DNA from: Terasakiella pusilla DSM 6293 | GTDB lineage: Bacteria > Pseudomonadota > Alphaproteobacteria > Rhodospirillales > Terasakiellaceae | Direction of reading: 5' to 3' | Length of the DNA: 64,000 nucleotides | Assembly (NCBI RefSeq): GCF_000688235.1 | Contig: NZ_JHYO01000018.1 | Coordinates: 22,148 to 86,147, forward strand | In this document: positions 27,941-36,369 of the stretch, piece by piece | How positions within the stretch are numbered: the stretch's first letter is position 1 | Layout of the letters: each line of letters starts with the position of its first letter | The notes under the pieces: generated by a model | The model's input: only the letters and a program-made list of their open reading frames with translations | Told to the model about the DNA's origin: nothing | The model's database searches: none | Made by a program: the position numbers and the translations under genes

Positions 27941-29089
27941 CTACTTCAAATACGCTTGTAAGCGTTTTGCAGCTTCGCGCATCTGCTCGAAACTGCCAGC
28001 GTAGGAGAAGCGCATGAAATGGTCCCCCCGTGCGCTGTCAAAGTCTACGCCCGGCGTTGTGGCAACACCTGTCTTTTCCAATATATCACGGCAAAAAGCC
28101 TGTGAGTCATTGGTTAAATGCGCCACATCACTATAGATATAAAAAGCCCCATCACTAGGGGCGAGTTTGGTAAAGCCAGCCTTTGGTAGCTCGTTCAGCA
28201 ACAGCTCACGGTTCTTGGCGTACAGGGCCACATTCGCTTCAGCTTCTTCCATACAGTCAAAGGCCGCAACCCCACCATATTGTGAAAGTGTCGGGGCGGA
28301 AATAAACATGTTTTGCGCCAGACATTCCACCGGACGGACCATATTTTCAGGCACAACCATCCAGCCCAGTCGCCAGCCCGTCATCGAAAAATATTTAGAG
28401 AAGCTGTTGATCAGAATCACATTGTCGCTAAATTCAACCGCCGTATTCGCCCGCTGATCATAGGTAATCCCGTGATAAATCTCATCAGAGATAAAACGGA
28501 TTCCCTTTTGGTCACAATAGGCACACAGGATTTGCAAGTCAGCCGTAGACAACATACTGCCTGTCGGGTTGCCCGGACTAGCCACGATCAATCCATCCAG
28601 ATCAACGCCAAGATTATCCAAAATCTCAGGTGTCGGCTGAAAGTGCGTGTCCGGCCCTACTTCAATTTCAATCGGTTGATAGCCAAGGGCGCGCAAGATA
28701 TTGCGATAAGCCGGATATCCCGGTGCGGTCAGGCCAATCTTGTCACCTGGTTCAAACGCACATAGAAAGGACAGCAAAAAGCCGGTGGACGACCCCGTTG
28801 TCACCACAACACGATGCGCAGGCACATCCACATTATAATAATCTTTATAATGCTGGGAGATCCGTTCACGCAAAGGCGCAATACCCAAAGCATCCGTATA
28901 GCCGATCTTATCACTCAACAAGGCCTTTTGAGTGGCTTCAATGACCTTTTGTGGTGCGCCAGTACTCGGTTGACCGACCTCAAGGTGGATCACATCATCG
29001 CCCTTGGCTTCGCGTTCATTGGCGGCCCGCAACACGTCCATCACGATAAAAGGCGCGACGGTGCCACGTTTTGCAATCTTTAAAGTCAT
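27941..29089 (-). CDS. Class I/II PLP-dependent aminotransferase
   Basis: A 382-aa aminotransferase of fold type I. The PLP lysine lies in NSFSKYFSMTGWRLGW, and the glycine-rich ASPGNPTGS and the Asn-Pro-Thr-Gly motif are present. It resembles the aspartate/tyrosine or alanine aminotransferase groups (AAT_I superfamily); the substrate cannot be told from sequence alone. Its ATG overlaps the stop of the upstream GGT-like gene by one base (TAATG), implying coupled translation. No terminator is visible at its end, and the small cysteine-rich gene converges on it. Confidence 0.9.
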   Translation of the reverse strand: MTLKIAKRGTVAPFIVMDVLRAANEREAKGDDVIHLEVGQPSTGAPQKVIEATQKALLSDKIGYTDALGIAPLRERISQHYKDYYNVDVPAHRVVVTTGSSTGFLLSFLCAFEPGDKIGLTAPGYPAYRNILRALGYQPIEIEVGPDTHFQPTPEILDNLGVDLDGLIVASPGNPTGSMLSTADLQILCAYCDQKGIRFISDEIYHGITYDQRANTAVEFSDNVILINSFSKYFSMTGWRLGWMVVPENMVRPVECLAQNMFISAPTLSQYGGVAAFDCMEEAEANVALYAKNRELLLNELPKAGFTKLAPSDGAFYIYSDVAHLTNDSQAFCRDILEKTGVATTPGVDFDSARGDHFMRFSYAGSFEQMREAAKRLQAYLK

Positions 29090-30768
29090 TAATCTGTTCC
29101 TACTGCAAGACCATACGCACGGGGATCACTCAGTGTACGACAACTCCCCGGATTAACTGGAATCCCTGCCGGACATATGATCGCATTGACAATGCCCAGA
29201 CCTTCCACAGGATCTGTTGCGTGCCCCTTGGCTTGCAAGTCAGACACCACGTCACCGGACAAGTGACCTTCATAGAAAACCTTATCCGGTGCCCCGCCAT
29301 GATGCACACGCGCTTGGCTCATGGCTTCTTGCGGGTCCTGCCCGCCCATAATGCTGCGCGCAGCAACAGACACAAGCGCTGTCGGTGCCACAACACCGCG
29401 CGAGGCAGCGCCCACGAAATAAATCTCGTTCACATTCTCGTTCACCAGCACCATCGGACCAAGCGACATCGGACCGCGTCCATTCAGACCTGGCAATGCA
29501 GACAGCAAGACACCTGTCCCGGGCGCTGTACGCCCCACACCAAACCCATTGTTCATGGTGACGTTACACGCCACACCAGACCCAAACCGGTCAACCGCAA
29601 CCAAGCTTAGGGCGGAGGGGGATTCTGGTGTCAGTTTTGGGGCAGCAGACAAGGTATTGGCCGGTTGATGACTGTTTTCATTAAACCCGTTCATCAATTT
29701 TTCAATGTGGCCTTCGCTTGTCAGCTCCTCAACAGCAACCTGACTGGCACCATTAGGCATCACCCAATGTGCGCGGTCCCCGAAGGCCCGCATGGACATT
29801 TCTGCCAATAGGTGCGCACGTTCGCTTTCACTAGCCCCCGTAAAATCACCGTTTTCAGCCAACATGGACCAAATTTGTGCCCCAACCACACCAGCGGCGG
29901 CGGCCGGTGGCGCGAAATGAGCTGTTTTATATTCGTAGGGCTGGCTTTTCACCGTCTCACGCCATTGCGGCAAGGCATCGCGCAAATCTTCCAGTGTCAT
30001 TTGTCCACCAGCTTGCCCAACCGCTTCGACAAAACGACGTGCAAACGGCCCGACATACAACGCCCCCGGACCTTTGGTGCGAATTTCCGTCAGGGTCGCG
30101 GCAAGATCAAGCTGTTTAATCACATCGCCTTCACGAACCGGCTGACCATCGGCTTTCTGGAAAACCCGCGCACTTTCCGGGTCGCGTATTAGAGCTGTTC
30201 CAACCGGTTTCAATTCCGCTGCCAGAGCGCGCGACACCTGTGTGCCAAATCGTGCCAGGTTCTCTGCCGGTGCAATCAATTGCCCCCACTGCAAGTCACC
30301 ATAACGCGATTGCAGGATAAAAAATCCACGTGCATTCATCGGTACACCAACATACCGTTCTGCACCCGCTGTCAGGTTTGATGGCACCTTTGTCAAAAAG
30401 TCCAGTGCCTCTGTTGTTGCCGTTTTATTGTCATGCACAACACACACACCGCCGCCACCAAGGCTTGCCGAAGCGGGCATCGTAACAGCAGAGGCGAAAT
30501 ACATCGCCGTTACCGCATCAGCCGCCGTACCGCCCGCCGACAGAACATCACGACCAATCAGGGCGGCGCGAGGTTCATCAGCAACAACACCGCCAAGAAA
30601 CCCTTTCACAAATCCGACCTTGCCCCTATCTTCTTCATCAGTAGTGAAGCTACACGCAACGAGCGCGACTGTCATTGTGCAGACTGCCAATTGACGCGTA
30701 TAACGATGCAGGTTAGCGTGTAAACCTGTAGACTTTTTAAAACGGTGGAAAACAGTGCGTAAAACCAT
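29089..30768 (-). CDS. Gamma-glutamyltransferase-like lipoprotein, catalytic residues altered
   Basis: A 559-aa GGT-fold protein with a lipobox-like VALVAC ending at about residue 39, so probably a lipoprotein; the N-terminal start is uncertain. The family core is visible (SLGGGGVCVVHD, NNGFGVGRTAPGTGVLLSALP). The catalytic region differs: where active GGT has TTHYSVVD, with the nucleophilic Thr created by autocleavage, this protein reads SALSLVAVD. The oxyanion-loop motif GSPGGSR is GAASRG, and the double-Ser motif is SLG. It may be an inactive or altered-function homologue, possibly a binding protein. It overlaps the divergent M48 gene start by 14 bp. Confidence 0.8.
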   Translation of the reverse strand: MVLRTVFHRFKKSTGLHANLHRYTRQLAVCTMTVALVACSFTTDEEDRGKVGFVKGFLGGVVADEPRAALIGRDVLSAGGTAADAVTAMYFASAVTMPASASLGGGGVCVVHDNKTATTEALDFLTKVPSNLTAGAERYVGVPMNARGFFILQSRYGDLQWGQLIAPAENLARFGTQVSRALAAELKPVGTALIRDPESARVFQKADGQPVREGDVIKQLDLAATLTEIRTKGPGALYVGPFARRFVEAVGQAGGQMTLEDLRDALPQWRETVKSQPYEYKTAHFAPPAAAAGVVGAQIWSMLAENGDFTGASESERAHLLAEMSMRAFGDRAHWVMPNGASQVAVEELTSEGHIEKLMNGFNENSHQPANTLSAAPKLTPESPSALSLVAVDRFGSGVACNVTMNNGFGVGRTAPGTGVLLSALPGLNGRGPMSLGPMVLVNENVNEIYFVGAASRGVVAPTALVSVAARSIMGGQDPQEAMSQARVHHGGAPDKVFYEGHLSGDVVSDLQAKGHATDPVEGLGIVNAIICPAGIPVNPGSCRTLSDPRAYGLAVGTD

Positions 30769-32104
30769 AAAAATTCTTTTCTTACTTGCCTGTTGGACTC
30801 TATCCCTTCCCGTATCGAGCGCCGCAAAAGCGGGATCGATTTCTTTTATCCGGGATGCGGAAATCGAAAATATTATCGCCTTATACTCAAAACCCGTTTT
30901 TGAAGCCGCAGGTCTTGCCGCCGATAACGTTGAAATCTATCTGGTAAACGATAGTAGACTCAATGCTTTTGTTGCCGGTGGACAAAAACTGTTCATACAT
31001 ACAGGCCTTTTGCAACGTGCGCGCACCCCAGAACAGGTGATTGGCGTCATCGCACACGAAAGCGGTCACATCGCCGGGGGACACTTATCGCGCATTCGCC
31101 AAAAAATGAAGGGGGTCCCCGCCGAATCGATCATCGGCTTTATACTGGGGGGCGCCGCTGCCATGGCGGGGGAAGCCGGTGCGGGTGCTGCCATCATGTT
31201 TGGCGGTCAAGAAGCAGCGCAAAGATCGCTTTTAAGCTACAGCCGGATGGAAGAAGGTTCCGCCGATCAGGCCGCCATCAAATATCTGGACGACATTGGC
31301 ATTTCTTCGCGCGGGTTGCTGGAATTTTTTGAAATTCTCAAACGCGATGAAGTCACTAAAACGTCGGAGCAAAACCCCTACATCCGGTCTCACCCGTTAA
31401 CTGGTGAACGTGTGAACGCTATTCGTGCCCATGTGGAAGCCTCCCCTTACAAGGACCGTAAATTAGGCAAAGAATACCGCGACATGCACAATCGTATGCG
31501 CGCCAAACTGGATGCCTTTTTACTATCGCCCGCCCATACATTGCGCCTTTACCCTGTCGGGGATAATAGTATCCCTGCCCGCTATGCCCGCGCCGGGGCC
31601 TATCACAAAGACGGACGACTGGAACAAGCAATTATGGAAGTTGACAGCCTGATTGCCGAAATGCCGGATGATCCCTATTTTCATGAACTTAAGGGCCAGA
31701 TTTATTTTGAAAACGGCCAGTTGGATGACGCTGTCATTTCGTATGAAAAAGCGGTTGAACTAAAGCCTAACACACCTCTGCTGTTGCTGGGTCTGGGCCG
31801 CAGTTATCTGGAACAAAACGATCCCGCAAAACTCAACCAAGCTATCGAAATGCTGGAACGAACCGTCCATAACGATAAAGAATACGCTTTTGCCTGGCGT
31901 CAACTCGGCATCGCTTACGGCAAGGCCGAACGTATGGCAGAAAGCTCCCTCGCCCTTGCGGAAGAAGCCTTCCTGCAACGGCGCTACAAGGACTCCCAAT
32001 TCCTTGCCAACCGCGCTGAACAGGGGCTTAAAGTCGGATCACGGGAATGGCTACAGGCACAGGATATCCGTCTGACCTCTGAAAGACTGTTGAAGAAAAA
32101 ATAA
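30755..32104 (+). CDS. Periplasmic M48 metalloprotease with TPR repeats, BepA-like
   Basis: A 449-aa exported zinc protease starting at GTG. A signal peptide covers about residues 1-26 (SSAAKA). The HExxH motif is at 101-105 (HESGH), with a third ligand Glu in EEGSADQAA. The C-terminal half (about 270-440) contains several tetratricopeptide repeats. This matches the BepA/YfgC family, which handles outer-membrane protein assembly quality control. The next gene starts 3 bp after the stop, so they form an operon. Confidence 0.92.
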   Translation: MRKTIKILFLLACWTLSLPVSSAAKAGSISFIRDAEIENIIALYSKPVFEAAGLAADNVEIYLVNDSRLNAFVAGGQKLFIHTGLLQRARTPEQVIGVIAHESGHIAGGHLSRIRQKMKGVPAESIIGFILGGAAAMAGEAGAGAAIMFGGQEAAQRSLLSYSRMEEGSADQAAIKYLDDIGISSRGLLEFFEILKRDEVTKTSEQNPYIRSHPLTGERVNAIRAHVEASPYKDRKLGKEYRDMHNRMRAKLDAFLLSPAHTLRLYPVGDNSIPARYARAGAYHKDGRLEQAIMEVDSLIAEMPDDPYFHELKGQIYFENGQLDDAVISYEKAVELKPNTPLLLLGLGRSYLEQNDPAKLNQAIEMLERTVHNDKEYAFAWRQLGIAYGKAERMAESSLALAEEAFLQRRYKDSQFLANRAEQGLKVGSREWLQAQDIRLTSERLLKKK

Positions 32105-32107
32105 CCC

Positions 32108-32839
32108 ATGCGCACGTTGATCCTTCTTCTCTTCCCCCTCCTCCTCGCTGGCTGTTATGAAACAGCCCCGACGAAAGAGCTGGTTATTGGAAAAGGAAGT
32201 CGGATCGACGTACTGAACAGCCGACATCATTTTGCGCCAAACCATATTCCCGCAGGCTGGGTCATCGAAGGGCGAGATAAAGAGACTGTTTTTTCCAACC
32301 GGGGTAAACTCCCCAACATCTATATGAACCGCCGCGATGGAGTGAAAGGCGTCCATATCCAAAGTGGACAAGCCGACTTTGTCCTTGCGCGTTATCAGGA
32401 TACGCGGGTGCTGGTTACCCCCTTTCTTGTCTGGAACTGGCATGTGTCAGAACATAACGGCCTGCATCACCCTGTTCGGCTGCTCGTTGGATTTTACGGG
32501 GGAAACCCACAAAGCCCGCCCTTGCAAGGGGACCGGATGGTGTGGCACGGCGACGGGCTCCCGCCGTTTGATCGGGTACTCGCCATTGGCTATGACCAGA
32601 CCGCCCTCAAACGCGGCAATCTCTATCCCATGGGACAGGTGAAATATTATGTCCAACGTGGGGGACTGGAACAGACAAACCGATGGCATAACGAAGCCGT
32701 CGATCTCTCCCTCCTCTATCAACAAGCTTGGCCCACCGATCATGTCGGGACAGCCAAAATCACCTTCATCGGCATGGCAAGTACCCCCAGTGCCGACGAT
32801 GGCGGTATCACATTTTCGACAATTGACCTGATCCGCTAA
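32108..32839 (+). CDS. Putative lipoprotein, DUF3047-like
   Basis: A 243-aa protein with a clear lipoprotein signal: hydrophobic stretch and lipobox LLAGC, giving Cys16 as the lipidated residue. The mature part is beta-rich with aromatic motifs such as TPFLVWNWHV and HHPVRLLVGFYGG, which resemble DUF3047-type proteins. The assignment is tentative. It follows the M48 protease by 3 bp and so is probably co-expressed in the envelope. No catalytic motif is visible. Confidence 0.75.
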   Translation: MRTLILLLFPLLLAGCYETAPTKELVIGKGSRIDVLNSRHHFAPNHIPAGWVIEGRDKETVFSNRGKLPNIYMNRRDGVKGVHIQSGQADFVLARYQDTRVLVTPFLVWNWHVSEHNGLHHPVRLLVGFYGGNPQSPPLQGDRMVWHGDGLPPFDRVLAIGYDQTALKRGNLYPMGQVKYYVQRGGLEQTNRWHNEAVDLSLLYQQAWPTDHVGTAKITFIGMASTPSADDGGITFSTIDLIR

Positions 32840-32911
32840 GTCTAGCCTTGTCTTCTCTTGTTTGCTGTACCATGATGCCCACAACTTTTCCTAATAAACA
32901 GAGACATAAAA

Positions 32912-33646
32912 ATGCGCTTTTTAATTTTCGCCCTCGGCCTCCTTCTTGTCACCACCCCACTGGCTGCCAAAGACCAGTTGTCTGCAGACCAACAGGAGGA
33001 AGTTCGTCAACTCGTTCGCGATACCTTGTTGAAAAACCCTGAAATCCTTATGGAAGCCATGCAGATTCTGCAAAGCAAGCAAGAAGCTGCCCGCGAAGAA
33101 ATGCAAAAAGCTGCTTTATCACAACTGTCTGATCTGCTGGTTACCCCCGGCATCACACCGATTGACGGTAACCCGGATGGGGATGTGACGATTGTCGAGT
33201 TTTTTGACTATCAATGTGGCTATTGCAAGCGCGCCTACCCGACCATCATGGACGTCGTCAATAGCGATAAAAACATCCGCTTTGTGATGAAAGAATTTGC
33301 CATCCTTGGCCCCGTTTCCGAAATTGCCGCCCGCGCGGCTCTCGCCTCGCAAAAGCAAGGTAAGTACAAAGAATTCCATAAAGAACTGATGACCGTTCGC
33401 GGCCGTCTGAGTGAAGAGAAAGTCTACAAAACCGCCGAAGATTTGGGCATGGATGTGGACCAGCTGAAAAAAGATATGCAAGCCGATGACGTCTCACAGG
33501 AAATCACCTCGACCCGTCAAATTGCACAAAGCCTGAATATCACGGGGACGCCGGCCTTTATCGTCGGGGAACAAATTCTCCCCGGTGCTGTGCCTGCAGA
33601 CACATTGAAAGACGCAGTAAAAAAAGCACGCGCCAAGAAAAAGTAA
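32912..33646 (+). CDS. DsbA-family thiol:disulfide oxidoreductase
   Basis: A 244-aa periplasmic thioredoxin-fold protein with a signal peptide (about 1-19). A helical N-terminal region (about 21-75) has ScsC/Com1-like character. The active site CGYC is at residues 102-105 (FDYQCGYCKRAYP) and the cis-proline loop reads ITGTPAFIVG. This is the Com1/ScsC-type DsbA group, which often has isomerase activity when oligomerised through the N-terminal helix. It lies between a lipoprotein gene and a ferritin-like gene on the same strand. Confidence 0.92.
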   Translation: MRFLIFALGLLLVTTPLAAKDQLSADQQEEVRQLVRDTLLKNPEILMEAMQILQSKQEAAREEMQKAALSQLSDLLVTPGITPIDGNPDGDVTIVEFFDYQCGYCKRAYPTIMDVVNSDKNIRFVMKEFAILGPVSEIAARAALASQKQGKYKEFHKELMTVRGRLSEEKVYKTAEDLGMDVDQLKKDMQADDVSQEITSTRQIAQSLNITGTPAFIVGEQILPGAVPADTLKDAVKKARAKKK

Positions 33647-33669
33647 CATCACGAGATAAGGGGAAGATC

Positions 33670-34191
33670 ATGTCTGTTACGTACAACATTGAAACGCTGG
33701 AAGACCTTCTGGCCCACTCACTCACCATGGAAACCGAAGCCGCTGAACGATACCGCGAAGTGGCTGACACCATGGATGTACATAACAACCCGGAAGTCGC
33801 GAAACTGTTTCACCTGCTTGCCGGTTATGCCGACAAACATGCCGCTGAAATGGAAGAACGATCAAAGGATATGACCCTTCCCCATATCGCACCTTGGGAT
33901 TTCGTCTGGGAAGATGGCGATAGTCCGGAAGCTGCCGATATTTACCAGACCCACTATAAAATGACGCCCCATCACGTCATAAAATTGGCGCTAAAGGTTG
34001 AACAAGGCGCCCATGACTTTTATGCCAAGATCGCTCATGACAGTACTCACCCGGATGTCAAAGCCATGGCAGCCGAATTTGCCGAAGAAGAAAGCGAACA
34101 TGTCGCTTTGCTGGAAGAATGGATCAAGCGATATCCAGAGCCCGTCTCCCACTGGGACGAGGATCTTGATCCCCCGATGATGCCCGAGTAG
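33670..34191 (+). CDS. Ferritin-like (rubrerythrin-type) diiron protein
   Basis: A 173-aa four-helix protein. Candidate iron ligands follow the ferritin-like pattern: E23, E26 and the H57/E60 region (ADKHAAEMEE), then E111 with H115 (KVEQGAHDFY), and E141 with H144 (EEESEHVALL). No rubredoxin-like Cys pairs are present. In this superfamily such proteins scavenge peroxide or store iron. It lies 23 bp after the DsbA-like gene and has a good GGGGAAG ribosome binding site. It is convergent with the PDZ gene. Confidence 0.85.
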   Translation: MSVTYNIETLEDLLAHSLTMETEAAERYREVADTMDVHNNPEVAKLFHLLAGYADKHAAEMEERSKDMTLPHIAPWDFVWEDGDSPEAADIYQTHYKMTPHHVIKLALKVEQGAHDFYAKIAHDSTHPDVKAMAAEFAEEESEHVALLEEWIKRYPEPVSHWDEDLDPPMMPE

Positions 34192-34203
34192 GCCGGAGCG
34201 CTC

Positions 34204-34908
34204 CTATTGAACCTGTGGAACCGGTAAAAAAGCGAAACGAAAACCATTGGCGCGCTCAATCAACAACAGCACCATATCCTTCTTTTCCTTTTGCGCACGC
34301 TTCATATATCCGACGATATGTCCAGGCTTCCAGACCGGAAACTGATTGACCTGCACAACCACATCACCGACTTGAATATCCAGTCCGGCGGCTTTTTCAG
34401 CATCCACAAGACTGACAACAACGCCACGGCTTGACCATGGCAGGTCAAAGCGCGTCTGCACCTTTGGTGTCAAAGCCGCAAAGGTAATCCCCAAGGGGGC
34501 AATGGTCGTAAAATTGTTGCGCATATCCTCCCAGACAGGTGGTTTTTCACCGATATCAAAGGGCACCTGCAAGGTTGTCCCCTGACGATAAATGCCCAAG
34601 GTGACTGCGCTTCCCGGTTTCAGCCCCTCCACCATCTTGAGGACGTCTTCAACCGATTTAGTCTCTTCGCCATTCAAAGTCTGGATCACATCCCCACGGC
34701 GGACATCAGATTGGCTGGCCGGACCGGGGAAAGCTATATCACGGATCAACACACCCTGTGTTGTTTCAAGGCCCAACGCCCGGACAATCTGCGGCGACAT
34801 TCCTTGAATTTGCAATCCAAAAAACGGACGAACATCCGTCGCCTGCGCCATGCTCGGCAAACAAGCGAGCCCCAAGAACAGCATAACTGTAAAAGCGCCC
34901 ATCTTCAT
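34204..34908 (-). CDS. Exported protein with two PDZ domains
   Basis: A protein of about 234 aa with a signal peptide (MKMGAFTVMLFLGLACL...AQA) followed by two PDZ-like domains. The first is at about residues 30-120 (GVLIRDIAFPGPASQSDVRRGDVIQTLNGE), the second at about 140-225 (GVVVSLVDAEKAAGLDIQVGDVVVQVN). No serine protease domain is attached, so it is probably an adaptor or regulatory protein in the periplasm. The start at 34908 has an AAGG 14 nt upstream. An alternative ATG at 34935 would lengthen the signal by nine residues. Confidence 0.8.
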   Translation of the reverse strand: MKMGAFTVMLFLGLACLPSMAQATDVRPFFGLQIQGMSPQIVRALGLETTQGVLIRDIAFPGPASQSDVRRGDVIQTLNGEETKSVEDVLKMVEGLKPGSAVTLGIYRQGTTLQVPFDIGEKPPVWEDMRNNFTTIAPLGITFAALTPKVQTRFDLPWSSRGVVVSLVDAEKAAGLDIQVGDVVVQVNQFPVWKPGHIVGYMKRAQKEKKDMVLLLIERANGFRFAFLPVPQVQ

Positions 34909-35025
34909 TTTATGCAAAGGACCTTGCAAAACCATCTCCCGTTCTTCTCCCAGTTCAGGTGGGAGACTATCTTATAGGATAAGGCGAAAGAAAGCCTGAA
35001 TTTAAAAAAAAACGATTTATAAGAC

Positions 35026-36339
35026 CTAACCGAGTACCGAAAGCGTCGGTTCATACAGCTTATATCCATTGCGTCCCGAGGTTTTGACCGCATACATGGC
35101 TTCATCCGCACAGCGCAATAATTCGTCACAATCCATTGCATCTTCAGGGAAACGGGCAATACCAATGCTCGCGCCAAGGCGGCACTCGCGTCCGCTGACA
35201 AGAATAGGTTCTTCCATACTTTCAAGCAGTTTGTCCGCTACCAAAACGCCCGCGTCAGAATTATCCAATTCTTCCAAAAGGATAACAAATTCATCACCGC
35301 CAATACGGGCAACCGTATCTGATTCGCGTATAATCTTGCGAAAACGCTTGGCGACCACTTGTAACACAACATCCCCTGCTTCATGCCCAAGGGTATCGTT
35401 AATCGGCTTAAACTTGTCCAAGTCCACAAACATCAAGACCAGCGCCTTATTATAACGCTGGGCAGATTTAATCGCGTGATTTAAACGGTCGGTAAATAAG
35501 TGGCGATTCGGCAGCCCGGTCAGGGTGTCATGGTGCGCCATGTGGCGGATACGTTCTTCACTCTGTTTTCGTTCGGTAATATCACGGAACACAGCGGTAT
35601 AGATCAGCTCGTTGCCGACCTGAAGCTTGGTTAAAGTCATTTCCAGCGGGAAACGGCCCTTCTCTTCATGACTGCCCACCAGTTCCCACGGCTTCCCCAT
35701 TAGGGGAGAATTACCATTCAGGATTTTACGTTCCAGAAAACGTTTATAAGGATCCCGATATTCAGGATCCATTAGCACTTCAATATGATGTCCGATAACC
35801 GTTTGTGCCGGCCGCCCGAAAATCTTTTCCGCCGCCGGATTAAAGGTCTGAACGATCCCCTTGACACTAAGGGTCATAATCCCTTCCGTCACCGTGTTCA
35901 GGATACTTTTTAAGCGATGCTCGCGATCACGCACGGCTTCGGAAGCGCGTTTATATTCCGTAATATCCTGCAACTCGACGATATGAGCGTCCAAACCATC
36001 GACCTGAATATCATTAATGAGCATTTTAACATCAAGAGTGCTACCATCACGCTTGAGCAGTTTCAGCGGAATGAAGTCTTCTTCTTCGGCCAAAAATTCC
36101 AGCCCATAGGCTAAAAACTCTTTATAATCAGCATGAATGAAATCCGCAAAATCGTAGCCCAGCACATCCTGTTGGCTATCGGCCCCCAACAGACACAGGC
36201 CTGCCTTGTTCATGTACTGGATTTTATTGTCCAAACAGATGGCAAACAGGTTTGATGCGGTATCGACAAGCGTCATCCCCCACCCTGCACGGGAGAGGTC
36301 GATATAGGCCTGCCCTGAAACGCTTTCCTGTTGTGCCAT
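35026..36339 (-). CDS. PAS-PAS-GGDEF diguanylate cyclase
   Basis: A 437-aa cytoplasmic protein with two PAS domains (about 15-125 and 135-258) and a C-terminal GGDEF domain (about 265-430). The catalytic motif is intact (RIGGDEF near residue 346). An inhibitory I-site RESD precedes it by five residues, so product feedback by c-di-GMP is likely. It should synthesise c-di-GMP in response to a PAS-sensed signal. It starts 30 bp after the end of tex on the same strand, so it can be read from the tex transcript. Confidence 0.93.
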   Translation of the reverse strand: MAQQESVSGQAYIDLSRAGWGMTLVDTASNLFAICLDNKIQYMNKAGLCLLGADSQQDVLGYDFADFIHADYKEFLAYGLEFLAEEEDFIPLKLLKRDGSTLDVKMLINDIQVDGLDAHIVELQDITEYKRASEAVRDREHRLKSILNTVTEGIMTLSVKGIVQTFNPAAEKIFGRPAQTVIGHHIEVLMDPEYRDPYKRFLERKILNGNSPLMGKPWELVGSHEEKGRFPLEMTLTKLQVGNELIYTAVFRDITERKQSEERIRHMAHHDTLTGLPNRHLFTDRLNHAIKSAQRYNKALVLMFVDLDKFKPINDTLGHEAGDVVLQVVAKRFRKIIRESDTVARIGGDEFVILLEELDNSDAGVLVADKLLESMEEPILVSGRECRLGASIGIARFPEDAMDCDELLRCADEAMYAVKTSGRNGYKLYEPTLSVLG

Positions 36340-36369
36340 CTTATTTCTTTATACGACTTTTAGTTTCTC

